A stretch of DNA of 64,000 nucleotides from Gammaproteobacteria bacterium (GCA_007693855.1 RECU01000053.1:1-64000); one strand, 5' to 3'; positions 49,637-61,974 are shown, counted from the stretch's first letter. Notes: generated by a model from the letters alone, not told the origin. Numbers and translations: made by a program.

Positions 49637-50473
49637 ATGAAGCAGATTCACATGGCAGAGCGCGCAGCCTCTCAGCCGCCTGATGTCCAGGGTGAGGCTG
49701 ATCCTCGGCGTATCCCGATCGACCGCGTCGGTGTCCGCGGTCTCAGGCACCCACTGCAGGTGGAAGACCGCTCGGGACATCGCCAGGCCACCGTCGCCGA
49801 GCTGACCATGACGGTCTCGCTGGCCCACGACACCAAGGGCGCGCACATGTCGCGCTTCGTCGAGATGATCAACGAGCTCGGCGAGCCGCTGTCGGTGCGC
49901 AGCTTCCGGCGGCTGCTGGAAGGCATGACCGAGCGTCTCGAGGCACCGAACGGCGAGATCGAGATCCGCTTCCCCTACTTCCGCCAGAAGCATGCGCCGG
50001 TCTCCGGAGTGGCGAGCCTGATGGATTACCGCGCCGCGTTCATCGGCCGACGCCATGACGGGCACACCGATATCTGGCTGCAGGTGGCCGCGCCGGCCAC
50101 CAGCCTCTGTCCCTGTTCGAAGAAGATCTCCGAGTACGGCGCGCACAACCAGCGCTCCGAGATCATGATCGAGGCCCGGATCGAGGACATCATCTGGCTG
50201 GAGGAATTGATCGAGATTGCGGAGGGCGCGGCCTCGGCGGAGGTCTATGGCGTGCTCAAGCGGACTGACGAGAAATACGTCACCGAGCAGGCTTACGACA
50301 ACCCGAAGTTCGTCGAAGACATCCTGCGGGAACTGGCCATCGCGTTGGAGGCTGACGAGCGCATTCGTGCGTTCCGGATCAGCTGCGAGAACTTCGAGTC
50401 GATCCACAACCACTCGGCGTTCGCCGAGCTGGCCCGCGACAAGGACAAGGACAAGGACGCAGCCCTCAGGTAG
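49637..50473 (+). CDS. folE2: GTP cyclohydrolase I type B (FolE2)
   Basis: 278 residues. FolE2/MptA signatures: DRVGVRGLRHPL, HMSRFVEMI, FPYFRQKHAPVSGVAS and LCPCSKKISEYGAHNQRS with the metal-ligand cysteine region. It turns GTP into dihydroneopterin triphosphate for folate and queuosine. AAGGA lies 6 bases before the ATG. FolE2 can use metals other than zinc and in many bacteria is induced by zinc shortage; I see no clear Zur box here. Its last codons overlap the convergent kinase gene by eight bases. Confidence 0.95.
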   Translation: MKQIHMAERAASQPPDVQGEADPRRIPIDRVGVRGLRHPLQVEDRSGHRQATVAELTMTVSLAHDTKGAHMSRFVEMINELGEPLSVRSFRRLLEGMTERLEAPNGEIEIRFPYFRQKHAPVSGVASLMDYRAAFIGRRHDGHTDIWLQVAAPATSLCPCSKKISEYGAHNQRSEIMIEARIEDIIWLEELIEIAEGAASAEVYGVLKRTDEKYVTEQAYDNPKFVEDILRELAIALEADERIRAFRISCENFESIHNHSAFAELARDKDKDKDAALR

Positions 50474-51770
50474 AGCGGCCGTCGCTCTGCAGGCGCTGGA
50501 TCAGCGAGCGGAGGAACACCTTGTTGAAGCGCAGCTGGCAGGCGGCGGAGGCCTGCTCCAGCAAGGTCGCGCTCACCCGGATGAGGGTCACCGGCGCGTC
50601 ACTGGCCTCGATGGTGGCGTTGCGCCGCGCGCCACGCACATAACTCGACTCGCCGAAGCAGTCGCCACTGGTCAATGTCCCGACGTGGCGGCCGCCGGTC
50701 ACCACCCTGACGCTGCCCGAGACGAGGATATAGAAGCGTTCGTCCAGCTCGCCCTCGCGGACGATTTCCTCGCCGGGCGCGTAGTCCTGCCAGGCGCTGG
50801 CGCGCAGAATCTCCCAGATCTCCTCGTGTGAGAAGTCGTGAAAAAAGCGCAGACGCCGCATCAGGTCAAACTGTTCCTGGCGCTCGATGCGCATGCTGCG
50901 CTTGCGCAGCTGCTGGTAGATCCGGGTCAGCGCGGCCGCGAAGGCCATGCCGTTGGCATGCCGCTTCGCCGGGCTCTTCTGCAAGGCGACCATCACCGCT
51001 GCCTCGAGCTCTTCGGGGACTTCCGGGCGCAGCGAGTGCAGCGGCGGCGGCGAGGCATAGACGATCTGGTGCAGCAGCTTGGAGAGGTTGTTGCCGCGGA
51101 AAGGCCGGAAGCCCGTGAGCAGCTCATAGGCCACTGCGCCGAGCGAGTAGAGATCAGAGCGCTCGGTCAGGTCTTCCGACTGCACCTGCTCGGGCGACAT
51201 GTAGCTTGGCGAGCCGGCAATGCCCTCTATCCGCGAGATCTCGGAGTCTTTCACCAGCGCGATCCCGAAATCGATGATCCGGACGTCGTTGTCGAGCGTC
51301 AGCATGATGTTGCTGGGCTTGATATCACGGTGGATCACGCCGCGTGAGTGGGCATAGTGCAGCGCTCGAGCGCACTTGAAGATAATTTCGATGACATCCT
51401 CGACCGGTAGCAGGTTGTCCGGCCGGCAGTAGGCGGAGAGTGTCCGCGCGCCGTGAACATGCTCGGTGACCACGTAGTACTTGCCCTGCTCGTCACCGGC
51501 ATCGAAGATCGGCAGGATGTTCGGATGCTGCAGCTTGCCCACCATGTGGGCTTCGTTGAAAAACATCTTCCGTGCGACGCGCGCGCGTGCCGGATCGAGA
51601 TCCGCCTCGATGTGATAGAGCTTGATGGCCACGTCACGGCCGTAGTACGGATCATGCGAGAGGAATACCCGGCCGGTACTGCCCTGGCCGACCTCATTGA
51701 TGATCACGTACTTGCCGATCTTGTCCGGCGTCGAGAGGGTCGCGGCAGTCGCCACTTCGGGTCTGGCCAT
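50466..51770 (-). CDS. Ser/Thr kinase with cyclic-nucleotide-binding-type domain
   Basis: 434 residues from MARPEVATAATLS. The Hanks kinase has a glycine loop (VGQGSTGRVF), Lys in VAIKLYH, HRDIKPSNIML near 143, DFGIA near 164 and GSPSYMSPEQ. From about 300 a cNMP-binding fold follows (LRFFHDFSHEEIWEIL, GEEIVREGELDERFYILVSGSV, GDCFGESSYVRGARRNATI); its phosphate-binding cassette keeps Gly-Glu and an Arg pair, so cAMP or cGMP binding is possible. It has no membrane segment. It lies 11 bases after pgpA in a housekeeping operon. Its substrates are unknown. Confidence 0.85.
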   Translation of the reverse strand: MARPEVATAATLSTPDKIGKYVIINEVGQGSTGRVFLSHDPYYGRDVAIKLYHIEADLDPARARVARKMFFNEAHMVGKLQHPNILPIFDAGDEQGKYYVVTEHVHGARTLSAYCRPDNLLPVEDVIEIIFKCARALHYAHSRGVIHRDIKPSNIMLTLDNDVRIIDFGIALVKDSEISRIEGIAGSPSYMSPEQVQSEDLTERSDLYSLGAVAYELLTGFRPFRGNNLSKLLHQIVYASPPPLHSLRPEVPEELEAAVMVALQKSPAKRHANGMAFAAALTRIYQQLRKRSMRIERQEQFDLMRRLRFFHDFSHEEIWEILRASAWQDYAPGEEIVREGELDERFYILVSGSVRVVTGGRHVGTLTSGDCFGESSYVRGARRNATIEASDAPVTLIRVSATLLEQASAACQLRFNKVFLRSLIQRLQSDGRST

Positions 51771-51781
51771 GGGGTCGCCGG

Positions 51782-52276
51782 TCAGCTGATCAGGAGGCTC
51801 GCGAGGAACAGCGGCACCCACGCGTAGAGTGCTGCCACCAGGTCGTCGAGCATAATCCCCGTGCCCCCGTGGATTCTGTGATCCATCTCGCGTATCGGCC
51901 AGGGCTTCCAGATATCGAACAGCCGGAACAGCAGAAACGCGGCAAGCAGCCAGCCGACACCCTGTGCGGGCAGCAGCAACGCCAGCAGCAGAAACGCCGC
52001 GATCTCATCCCAGACAATGGCCGGGTGATCATGGACCCCGAGGCGGCGCGCGCTGACGCCACACACGAGCACCCCGCCGATACAGGCCACCGCGACCACC
52101 ACTGAATGGACACTCCAGGGCAGCTGCAACAGCAGCAGATGCAGCGGCACGGCGGCCAGAGTGCCGAAGGTGCCGGGTGCGCGCGGCACAAGCCCGCTGC
52201 CGAAGCCCAGGGCCAGCCAATGCACCGGGTCTGTGGCGAACTCACGGAAACTGATCGGACGACAGGTGCTGGCCAT
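51782..52276 (-). CDS. pgpA: Phosphatidylglycerophosphatase A
   Basis: 164 residues with about four membrane segments. The family signature GFGSGLVPRAPGTFGTLAAVP is near the start, then HDHPAIVWDEIAAFLL, FRLFDIWKPWPIREMD and GTGIMLDDLVAALYA. It dephosphorylates phosphatidylglycerophosphate in the inner membrane. It lies 8 bases after thiL as in E. coli. Confidence 0.95.
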   Translation of the reverse strand: MASTCRPISFREFATDPVHWLALGFGSGLVPRAPGTFGTLAAVPLHLLLLQLPWSVHSVVVAVACIGGVLVCGVSARRLGVHDHPAIVWDEIAAFLLLALLLPAQGVGWLLAAFLLFRLFDIWKPWPIREMDHRIHGGTGIMLDDLVAALYAWVPLFLASLLIS

Positions 52277-52284
52277 GGTGGGAC

Positions 52285-53238
52285 TCAGAAGTGACGGAAA
52301 CCGGCGCCTGGGTCGAGGGCCTCGGCGTCCTCGCCCAGCAGACGCACACCCGGTGCCTCACAGAACCGCCCGATGCGTGTCAGCGGCACAGCGTGAGCCT
52401 CAGCCGCGGCTTCGAGCGCCGCCTGGGCCGCGGCGGGACAGGCCAGCAGCAGTTCGTAATCATCACCACCGTACAGCGCGTCGCGCCGTGCCTGGCTCGG
52501 ACCTCGCATCGCCTGCAGCGGCGCCGAGAGCGGCAGGCAGGACAGCTCGATCTCCACACCACAGCCACTGGCAGTGGCCAGGTGGCCGAGATCGGCGAGC
52601 AGCCCGTCGGAAATGTCGATGGCCGCACTGGCCACACCCAGCGCCGCCTGACCGAGGGCGATACGCGGTTCCGGTCGCAGGTAGCGGCGCACCAGTCCAT
52701 CACGCGCCGTCGAGGGCGGTGCATCCCACAGCGCCAGACCGGCAGCCGCCTCGCCTGGCCAGCCGCTGACCAGCAGGACGTCGCCCGGCCGTGCGCCATC
52801 GCGTCCCAGCCAGCGGCCCTGCGGCAGCTGACCGGTCACCTGCACGGTCGCCATCAGCGCTCCGCGGCTGAGGTTACCGCCGACCAGCGCCATCGCATGA
52901 CGCTCTGCCAACGCGCGGAACCCCGCCGCGAACTCCGCAACCCAGGGCTCGTCGGCGTGCGGCAGGGTCAGGGCCAACAGCCCCCACAACGGGGTCGCAC
53001 CCATCGCTGCCAGGTCGCTGAGATTGACGGCCAGGGCCCGGTGACCCACATCGGCCGCGGGCGCCGACACGGGGAAGTGGGTGCCGGCGACGAGACTGTC
53101 GACGGTCATCGCAAGATCCCGGCCCGGAGGCGGCCGCAGTACCGCGGCATCATCGCCGATCCCGAGGACGACACCTGGCCCACGATCGAAACCGCTGAGC
53201 CATTTGCGGATCAGCTGGAACTCTTCCGGGGGCACCAT
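52285..53238 (-). CDS. thiL: Thiamine-monophosphate kinase
   Basis: 317 residues from MVPPEEFQLIRKWL. Motifs: GIGDDAAVL near 28, TVDSLVAGTHF, GHRALAVNLSDLAAMGA, GGNLSRG and DISDGLLADLGHL. It phosphorylates thiamine monophosphate to the pyrophosphate with ATP. Its ATG overlaps the nusB stop by one base (TGATG), so the two are translationally coupled. Confidence 0.95.
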   Translation of the reverse strand: MVPPEEFQLIRKWLSGFDRGPGVVLGIGDDAAVLRPPPGRDLAMTVDSLVAGTHFPVSAPAADVGHRALAVNLSDLAAMGATPLWGLLALTLPHADEPWVAEFAAGFRALAERHAMALVGGNLSRGALMATVQVTGQLPQGRWLGRDGARPGDVLLVSGWPGEAAAGLALWDAPPSTARDGLVRRYLRPEPRIALGQAALGVASAAIDISDGLLADLGHLATASGCGVEIELSCLPLSAPLQAMRGPSQARRDALYGGDDYELLLACPAAAQAALEAAAEAHAVPLTRIGRFCEAPGVRLLGEDAEALDPGAGFRHF

Positions 53239-53666
53239 CAACGCGCCCGCGCCAGGCGCGCGCGGTCGAGCAGGGCATTGACGAAGCGGTGACTGTCGGT
53301 GGGGCCGAAACGTTTGGAGAGCTCCACCGCCTCGTTGATGGCGACGCGTTCGGGCACGTCGGGCCGCGCGCTGAGTTCATGCAGCCCGATCCAGAGAATC
53401 GCCCGGGCCACGGGGTCGAGCTGCTCCTCCCCCCGGGTGGCGAACCGATCGATCTCGGCGTTCAGGGCTGCGCAGGCGGCCAGCACGGCCTCCAGCACGC
53501 TATCGAAATACAGCTGGTCGACGCGGGCAAAGGGTTCGCGTTCGGCGAACTGGCGCCGCAGTTCGGCCGCGTCATGCCCGGTCAGCTGATGCTGGTACAG
53601 GGCCTGCACCAGGCATTCCCGCGCCCGGCGGCGCGCCTTGAGGCCGGCGGCGCGCTGCTCATTCAC
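53238..53666 (-). CDS. nusB: Transcription antitermination protein NusB
   Basis: 142 residues from a GTG start (MNEQRAAGLKARRRAREC). The RNA-binding start ARRRARECLVQALYQHQLTG is typical, and the end ERVAINEAVELSKRFGPTDSHRFVNALLDRA is the family signature. With NusE it binds boxA of rRNA operons. It sits between ribH and thiL, the standard gammaproteobacterial order. Confidence 0.95.
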   Translation of the reverse strand: MNEQRAAGLKARRRARECLVQALYQHQLTGHDAAELRRQFAEREPFARVDQLYFDSVLEAVLAACAALNAEIDRFATRGEEQLDPVARAILWIGLHELSARPDVPERVAINEAVELSKRFGPTDSHRFVNALLDRARLARAR

Positions 53667-53674
53667 CGGCGTGC

Positions 53675-54151
53675 TCAGGGGGCCAGACGGCGCAGCAGGT
53701 TCGCCATTTCCAGGGCCGAGAGCGCAGCCTCCGCCCCCTTGTTACCGGCCTTGGTCCCCGCACGCTCGATCGCCTGCTCGATGGAATCGACCGTGAGCAC
53801 ACCGAAACCGACCGGCACGCCATGACTGCGCTCCACCTGCCCGGCACCGCGCACACACTCACCCGCGACGTATTCGAAGTGCGGCGTGGCCCCACGGATC
53901 ACCGCCCCGAGGGCGACCAGCGCATCGAAGCGTCCGGACTTCGCCGCGGCCTCCAGGGCCAGCGGCACCTCCCAGGCCCCGGGGACCCGGACCACCTCGA
54001 TGCCCCCCCGCGCCACCCCGTGACGCGCCAGCGCGTCCACCGCACCGCGAAGCAGGCTGTCGACGATGAAGTCGTTGAAGCGCGCGGCGACGATGCCGAT
54101 ACGCAGGCCCTCGCCGGCAAGCGCGCCCTCGATGGTGTTGATGTCATGCAT
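53675..54151 (-). CDS. ribH: 6,7-dimethyl-8-ribityllumazine synthase
   Basis: 158 residues. Motifs: [17 protein letters not shown] with the substrate-binding Phe-Asn, [30 protein letters not shown] with the catalytic His, and [26 protein letters not shown]. It joins the RibA/D and RibB products into lumazine. It assembles as a 60-mer or pentamers. It lies 52 bases after ribBA. Confidence 0.96.
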   Translation of the reverse strand: MHDINTIEGALAGEGLRIGIVAARFNDFIVDSLLRGAVDALARHGVARGGIEVVRVPGAWEVPLALEAAAKSGRFDALVALGAVIRGATPHFEYVAGECVRGAGQVERSHGVPVGFGVLTVDSIEQAIERAGTKAGNKGAEAALSALEMANLLRRLAP

Positions 54152-54203
54152 GGCCTTGCTTCCGCGTCGCTGAATCAGCCTGGATTATCGCATGAGCCGC
54201 GGC

Positions 54204-55361
54204 TCACTCGGGGTAGACGTAGTCCACGACCTCGAGACCGAAGCCGGAAATGCCGTGCATCTGCTTGGGTGCCGAGAGCACCCGCATCTGGCGCACGCCG
54301 AGCTTGCGCAGGATCTGCGCACCGGTGCCGTAGGTCCTGAGCACCTCGCCGCGGTCGCGGCGCGGGTCGTTATCGGCTGATGCTGCCGTGCCGCCCGCCA
54401 GCGCATTGACCATGGCCATCAGCTCACGCGGACTCTCTGGCGTCCGCAGGACCACCAGCACCCCGGCCGGCTCGGCGGCGATCCGGCGCATGGCGTCGCG
54501 CAGCGGCCAGCCGAGCTGCGGGCTCTGCACCCCGATCACGTCGCCGAGGGTATCGGAAACGTGGACCCGCACCAGCACGGGCTCGGCCGGGTCGGGCGTG
54601 CCGTGGACCAGCGCGATGTGCACATTGCGGTTCACGTGGTCTTCGAAGCAGGCCATGCGGAAGCGCCCGAACTCGGTGTCCACGGGCTGCTCGCTGATCA
54701 GTTCGACCGACTCTTCCTTCTCCAGGCGGTAGCGGATCAGGTCGGCGATCGTGCCCATGCGCAGCCCGTGACGCCGCGCGAACACTTCGAGTTGCGGACG
54801 ACGGGCCATGGTGCCGTCGTCGTTGAGGATTTCGACGATCACCGCGGCGGGGGCGCAGCCGGCGAGCCGGGCGAGATCGCAGCCCGCCTCGGTGTGACCG
54901 GCACGCGTCAGCACGCCACCGGGCTGGGCCATCAGCGGAAAGATATGCCCCGGCTGTCGCAGGTCTTCAGGCCGGGCGTTTTCCGCGACGGCCGCCTGCA
55001 CGGTGCAGGCACGATCGTGTGCCGAGATACCGGTGGTGATGCCCTCTGCGGCCTCGATCGACACGGTGAAATTGGTCGTCTGGTGGACGTCGGTGTCGCG
55101 CACCATCAGCGGCAGTCGCAGCTGCCGGCAACGCTCCCGCGTCAACGTGAGGCAGATCAGGCCGCGCCCGTAGCGCGCCATGAAATTGATGTCCTCGGCG
55201 CGCACACTGCTCGCCGCCATCACCAGATCGCCCTCGTTCTCGCGGTTCTCGTCGTCCATCATGATCACCATGCGCCCGGCGGCGAGGTCGGCGATGATGT
55301 CTTCGATGGAATCCAGCCCGCGACTGGAATCGCGGTTGATGTCAGTCACGTGCCTGGCCAT
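54204..55361 (-). CDS. ribBA: 3,4-DHBP synthase fused to degenerate GTP cyclohydrolase II
   Basis: 385 residues. The N-terminal RibB domain (about 15-220) is intact: MDDENRENEGDLVMAA, RAGHTEAGCDLARLAG and NDDGTMARRPQL. It makes 3,4-dihydroxybutanone phosphate from ribulose 5-phosphate. The C-terminal RibA-like domain keeps TEFGRFRM and the final YGTGAQILRKLGV, but the zinc motif SECLTGDxxxSxRCDCG is replaced by VSDTLGDVIGVQSPQLG, so it has no zinc cysteines. GTP cyclohydrolase II is therefore probably encoded elsewhere. It overlaps ribE by 20 bases. Confidence 0.88.
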   Translation of the reverse strand: MARHVTDINRDSSRGLDSIEDIIADLAAGRMVIMMDDENRENEGDLVMAASSVRAEDINFMARYGRGLICLTLTRERCRQLRLPLMVRDTDVHQTTNFTVSIEAAEGITTGISAHDRACTVQAAVAENARPEDLRQPGHIFPLMAQPGGVLTRAGHTEAGCDLARLAGCAPAAVIVEILNDDGTMARRPQLEVFARRHGLRMGTIADLIRYRLEKEESVELISEQPVDTEFGRFRMACFEDHVNRNVHIALVHGTPDPAEPVLVRVHVSDTLGDVIGVQSPQLGWPLRDAMRRIAAEPAGVLVVLRTPESPRELMAMVNALAGGTAASADNDPRRDRGEVLRTYGTGAQILRKLGVRQMRVLSAPKQMHGISGFGLEVVDYVYPE

Positions 55362-56001
55362 AGCCCATACTCCTTACGCTGTCGGCGTCCAGCCCTTTGG
55401 GACGACCCACGCCGGCCTCCAGCAGCCGCTCCAGATAGCGGGCCAGCAGGTCGACTTCGAGATTGACCGGGGTGCCTACCCGGTAGCCGGAGAACGTGGT
55501 GACATCCCAGGTGTGCGGCACGATGTTCACGCCGAAGTGCGCCCCCTCGACCTCGTTGACGGTGAGACTCACGCCATCGATGCAGATCGAGCCCTTGCGG
55601 GCGATGTAGCGGGCGAGTTCGGGCGGCACCTCGAACCCCACCCGCCAGGAGCGGGCGTCACGGGCCAGGGACTGCACGCGGCCGATGCCATCGACGTGAC
55701 CGCTGACCAGGTGCCCGCCGAGGGGGGCGCCGGCCTTGAGCGCCGTTTCCAGGTTCACCCGGTCACCGACGCCCAGGCGGCCCAGGGTGGTCAGCGACAG
55801 CGTCTCGCGCGAGACGTCGGCCGCGAAGGCCTCCGGCTGCAGTTCGACTGCGGTCAGGCAGGCGCCGTTGACGGCGATACTGTCGCCCAGCCTGGCGCCG
55901 GAGAGGTCCAGTCCGGGGCAGGCGATACGCAGGCGGAAATCGCCTTCGCGAGGCGTGAGGGCAGCGAGGGTGCCGAGGGTCTCGATGATGCCGGTGAACA
56001 T
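55342..56001 (-). CDS. ribE: Riboflavin synthase alpha subunit
   Basis: 219 residues made of two homologous barrels. It starts MFTGIIETLGTL, with NGACLTAVEL in the first half and IDGVSLTVNEVEG in the second; the pairs VSRETLS and GHLVSGHVDG also fit. Two lumazines are dismutated to riboflavin. It lies 26 bases after ribD. No FMN riboswitch is seen upstream. Confidence 0.96.
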   Translation of the reverse strand: MFTGIIETLGTLAALTPREGDFRLRIACPGLDLSGARLGDSIAVNGACLTAVELQPEAFAADVSRETLSLTTLGRLGVGDRVNLETALKAGAPLGGHLVSGHVDGIGRVQSLARDARSWRVGFEVPPELARYIARKGSICIDGVSLTVNEVEGAHFGVNIVPHTWDVTTFSGYRVGTPVNLEVDLLARYLERLLEAGVGRPKGLDADSVRSMGYGQARD

Positions 56002-56027
56002 GCGCGCAATATCCGTATCCAGGGGTG

Positions 56028-57137
56028 TCAGGCCACCGCTGCCGCAGCGGTAAGCGTCAGTCGCAGGTCGTCGCCGACCCGCCGACAGTCGCGCCAGGCG
56101 AGCCGCGGCGCCGCAGCCAGACGCTCCAGCCCAGGCAACGCCAGCATGCCGCGCGCGAGGTCGCCAAGCAGGCAGGGCGCAAGGTAAATGACCCAGGCAT
56201 CGACCAGCCCGGCCTCGGCAAGCGCGCCGACCAGCCTCGGCCCGGCCTCGACCAGCACCTCGTTGGCCCCGAGTCCGGCAAGGGCCCGGAGCACCTCCGC
56301 CAGGGCACAGCCCCCGGGCCCTGCCGACACTCGCACCACGCGGGCACCGGCGGCCTCGAGTCTGGCCTGTGCGCCAGCGTCCGCGCCCGGGGGGGCGAAG
56401 ACGACTGCGCGGCCGTCGGCGCCGATGATACGCGCGTCCGGCGGCGTGCGCAGCGTGCTGTCCACCACCGCCCGCAGCGGCTGCAGGCAGGTCGCGGCCA
56501 GATCCGCGCGGCGCACGTCCAGCCGCGGATCATCGGCCAGCAGCGTGCCGCTGCCGGTGAGGATCGCACCGCTGCAGGCCCGCAGCCACTGGACGTCGGC
56601 GCGGGCCGCCGGCCCGGTGATCCACTGGCTTTCGCCGTCGGCCATGGCCGTGCGCCCATCCAGACTGGCCGCCAGCTTGACCGTCACCCTCGGCCTGCCC
56701 GTGCGCATCCGCTGGATGAACCCGGCATTGAGCTCGGTCGCCTGCGCCGCCAGCACGCCTCCGCGGACCTCGATCCCCGCCGCGCGCAGGCGCGCGGCGC
56801 CGCGCCCGGCGACGGCGGGATTGGGATCGTCGTGGGCGTAGACCACCCGGCCCACGCCGGCACCCATCAGCGCTTCGGTGCAGGGCGGCGTGCGCCCATG
56901 GTGATTGCAGGGTTCCAGTGACACGTAAGCCGTAGCCCCGCGGGCGCGGGCGCCGGCCGCGGCCAACGCTACCGCCTCGGCGTGCGGTTCCCCCGCCCGC
57001 CGGTGCCAGCCCTCGCCCACAACCTGGCCGTCAAGCACCAGCACACAACCCACCCGCGGATTGGGGTCCGTCCCGGTCATGCCGCGGCGGGCCAGCGCCA
57101 GGGCCCGCGCCATCCAGGCCTCATCCACGGCGTTCAC
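56028..57137 (-). CDS. ribD: Riboflavin deaminase/reductase
   Basis: 369 residues from a GTG start. The deaminase zinc site is [16 protein letters not shown] with [15 protein letters not shown] (about 50-85). The reductase domain (about 145-360) has [22 protein letters not shown]. It performs two steps from the GTP cyclohydrolase II product. Its start overlaps the nrdR stop (GTGA), so the two are coupled. Confidence 0.96.
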   Translation of the reverse strand: MNAVDEAWMARALALARRGMTGTDPNPRVGCVLVLDGQVVGEGWHRRAGEPHAEAVALAAAGARARGATAYVSLEPCNHHGRTPPCTEALMGAGVGRVVYAHDDPNPAVAGRGAARLRAAGIEVRGGVLAAQATELNAGFIQRMRTGRPRVTVKLAASLDGRTAMADGESQWITGPAARADVQWLRACSGAILTGSGTLLADDPRLDVRRADLAATCLQPLRAVVDSTLRTPPDARIIGADGRAVVFAPPGADAGAQARLEAAGARVVRVSAGPGGCALAEVLRALAGLGANEVLVEAGPRLVGALAEAGLVDAWVIYLAPCLLGDLARGMLALPGLERLAAAPRLAWRDCRRVGDDLRLTLTAAAAVA

Positions 57138-57643
57138 GAGTCGTTGTCGTCAGGCAGCAGCGACATCTGGCGACGGGCGGCGCTGGCGCGCGCGAGCTGC
57201 TGCAGGCGCTGGATTTCCTCTTCGAACTCGGTCACGTCCTGGAAACTGCGGTACACCGAGGCGAAACGCACATAGGCGACTTCGTCGAGATCGCGCAGCG
57301 CCTCCATCACCAGATCGCCCAGCCGGGCTGCCGGAATTTCGCGTTCGCCCATGGTCTGCAGACAGTGCACGATCCGCTGAATCGCCGCCTCCATATCCTC
57401 GACCGCCACCGGGCGTTTCTCCAGGGCACGGGTCATGCCGGTACGCAGCTTGCCTTCGTCGAAGGGTTCACGGCGTCCGTCGCGCTTGACGAGTCTAGGC
57501 GCGACCAGCTCGGGCGATTCGAAGGTGGTGAAGCGCTCGCTGCAGTTCAGACATTCGCGCCGGCGCCGCACCTGTCGCCCTTCCGCAGCCAGCCGCGAAT
57601 CGATGACCTTGGTCTCGTCGTGGCCGCAGAAGGGACAGTGCAT
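57134..57643 (-). CDS. nrdR: Transcriptional repressor NrdR
   Basis: 169 residues from [17 protein letters not shown]. The zinc ribbon uses CPFC and CLNC (about 3-34), followed by an ATP-cone domain ([17 protein letters not shown] to [14 protein letters not shown]). NrdR binds dATP/ATP and represses ribonucleotide reductase genes. It lies 22 bases after glyA and heads the riboflavin genes. No NrdR-box pair was found near it. Confidence 0.96.
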   Translation of the reverse strand: MHCPFCGHDETKVIDSRLAAEGRQVRRRRECLNCSERFTTFESPELVAPRLVKRDGRREPFDEGKLRTGMTRALEKRPVAVEDMEAAIQRIVHCLQTMGEREIPAARLGDLVMEALRDLDEVAYVRFASVYRSFQDVTEFEEEIQRLQQLARASAARRQMSLLPDDNDS

Positions 57644-57665
57644 GCGCGAACTCCGCCAGCCCTGT

Positions 57666-58928
<1,263 letters not shown>

Positions 58929-58987
58929 GGTGCGCTCCTTGAGGGGGTTCCGCCGGACGGGCGTCCCTGCCGCCGGCTCTGGAGGGA

Positions 58988-58996
58988 ATTGTACCA
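58988..58996 (-). promoter_or_regulatory. extended -10 promoter for glyA
   Basis: On the minus strand TGGTACAAT: -10 TACAAT (58988-58993) with the upstream TG. No good -35 is visible. It lies 60 bases before the GTG, in the 99-base gap after the deacetylase gene. Confidence 0.45.
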
Positions 58997-59027
58997 GCCG
59001 CACGAGGCTGCGCGGCGGGCGACAGGT

Positions 59028-60017
59028 TCAGTCGGCCGCCTCGCCGTAGGCCGCGAAGGCGCCGAGCACCGCGGTCCACGCGCGGCCCAGGTTGTCACGG
59101 TTGTAGCCCCCTCCGCCCATGGCAACCACGCGGCCCTGGGCATGGCGCTCGGCCAGCACGCATAGCCGCTCGGCGGCGTGCGCGTGCGCAGCCTCGGAGA
59201 AGCGCAGGTGGGTGATCGGATCGCCGGCGAGGCTGTCTGCGCCGCACTGGAGCAGGATGAACTCCGGTCGCGCGGCCTCGAGATAGCTTTCGATCTCCGT
59301 CCAGGCGGCAAAGAACTCGGCGTCCCCCGCGCCAGGCGGTAGCGGCAGGTTGAGTTTGGTGCCCGCCGCCGGGCCGCGGCCGGATTCCACCCGGGCACCG
59401 GTCCCGGGATAGAGATAGCGCCCGTCTTCGTGGGTGTCGGCGAACAGCATGTCTGGATCGTCCTCGAAACCGTAAAACACCCCATCACCATGATGCGCAT
59501 CGATATCGATGTAGGCCACCCGCGAGAGCCCATAGCGCTGCCGCAGCACCTCCGCGGCGATGGCGCAGTCATTGAACACGCAGAATCCGGCGGCCGAACT
59601 GCGCGAGGCATGGTGCAGCCCGGCGATGGGTACGAACGCGCGGCCGCCGGTGACCATGACCTGCTCCACCGCCCGCAGCGTCGCGCCCACGACCCAGCAG
59701 GCCGCCTCGTAAATTCCGGGGACGGCCGGCGTGTCGCCGCCATCGAGGTACCCCGACCCTTCGCGCGAGCGCCGCTCTACCAGGTCGACATAGGCGGGCG
59801 TATGAAACAGCGTCAGCTCCTCACGCGTCGCCTGCCGAGGCGGCAGGTGCGCTACCCGCTCGAGCAGCCCCGCCGCGCGGGCCGCGCGCATGAAGGCCTC
59901 GTGGCGGTCGGGGCCGAACGGGTGGCCATGGCCGAAGCCGTAGGCGGCGATCTCCGGCCCGGACACGAGCACGGTGGCGCCAGGAGCAATGTCGAGCGTC
60001 TCGATCGGCTGGTGCAT
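59028..60017 (-). CDS. AcuC/class II histone deacetylase-like protein
   Basis: 329 residues from [13 protein letters not shown] very long frame reading up through ettA antisense is rejected. Zinc deacetylase motifs: [21 protein letters not shown] with the tandem His, [18 protein letters not shown] with zinc ligands, and GADSLAGDP and GGGGYN near the end. Such enzymes remove acetyl groups from proteins or small amines. AcuC deacetylates acetyl-CoA synthetase in Bacillus; the substrate here is unknown. It is divergent from ettA across a 120-base gap. Confidence 0.85.
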   Translation of the reverse strand: MHQPIETLDIAPGATVLVSGPEIAAYGFGHGHPFGPDRHEAFMRAARAAGLLERVAHLPPRQATREELTLFHTPAYVDLVERRSREGSGYLDGGDTPAVPGIYEAACWVVGATLRAVEQVMVTGGRAFVPIAGLHHASRSSAAGFCVFNDCAIAAEVLRQRYGLSRVAYIDIDAHHGDGVFYGFEDDPDMLFADTHEDGRYLYPGTGARVESGRGPAAGTKLNLPLPPGAGDAEFFAAWTEIESYLEAARPEFILLQCGADSLAGDPITHLRFSEAAHAHAAERLCVLAERHAQGRVVAMGGGGYNRDNLGRAWTAVLGAFAAYGEAAD

Positions 60018-60074
60018 GGCCAGGGCTGCGGTCGGGAAAACGCCGCGAGTGTACCAGCTTGCTTGCACGACGCC

Positions 60075-60104
60075 GTGACAAGCGACGCATCCCGGGCCGA
60101 TAAT
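60075..60104 (+). promoter_or_regulatory. possible promoter for ettA
   Basis: -35 GTGACA (60075-60080), 18 bases, -10 GATAAT (60099-60104), 34 bases before the ATG. Confidence 0.45.
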
Positions 60105-60137
60105 GTCGGGTTTACATTGAGTTCGAGCCCAGATCCC

Positions 60138-61805
<1,668 letters not shown>

Positions 61806-61914
61806 GTGCAGGCAGCTGCCGGGGGACCGCACGCACTGCCAGGCGCTGGCCTTGCCAGCGACTGCTGCAACGCCTTCGCCTCGATGTGCCGCCACACGCG
61901 GACAGCACGTAAGC

Positions 61915-61939
61915 CGGGATGCTGCATCGCAACATCCCG
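61915..61939. other. imperfect 25-base palindrome
   Basis: CGGGATG, one mismatch, TGC, loop ATC, then GCA, mismatch, CATCCCG. It ends 6 bases before the -35 of the predicted carotenoid-oxygenase promoter. It may be an operator, or a terminator stem for ettA, though no T-run follows. Confidence 0.5.
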
Positions 61940-61944
61940 CGCGC

Positions 61945-61974
61945 TTGCAGCCGCCGGGAGTCCTGCTCTACACT
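61945..61974 (+). promoter_or_regulatory. possible promoter for the carotenoid oxygenase
   Basis: -35 TTGCAG (61945-61950), 18 bases, -10 TACACT (61969-61974), about 80 bases before the gene. Confidence 0.4.

Noticed and set aside
54152-57200. FMN riboswitch (RFN element) in the riboflavin operon
   Set aside because: Gaps are at most 52 bases, far shorter than an RFN element, and no conserved core was seen.
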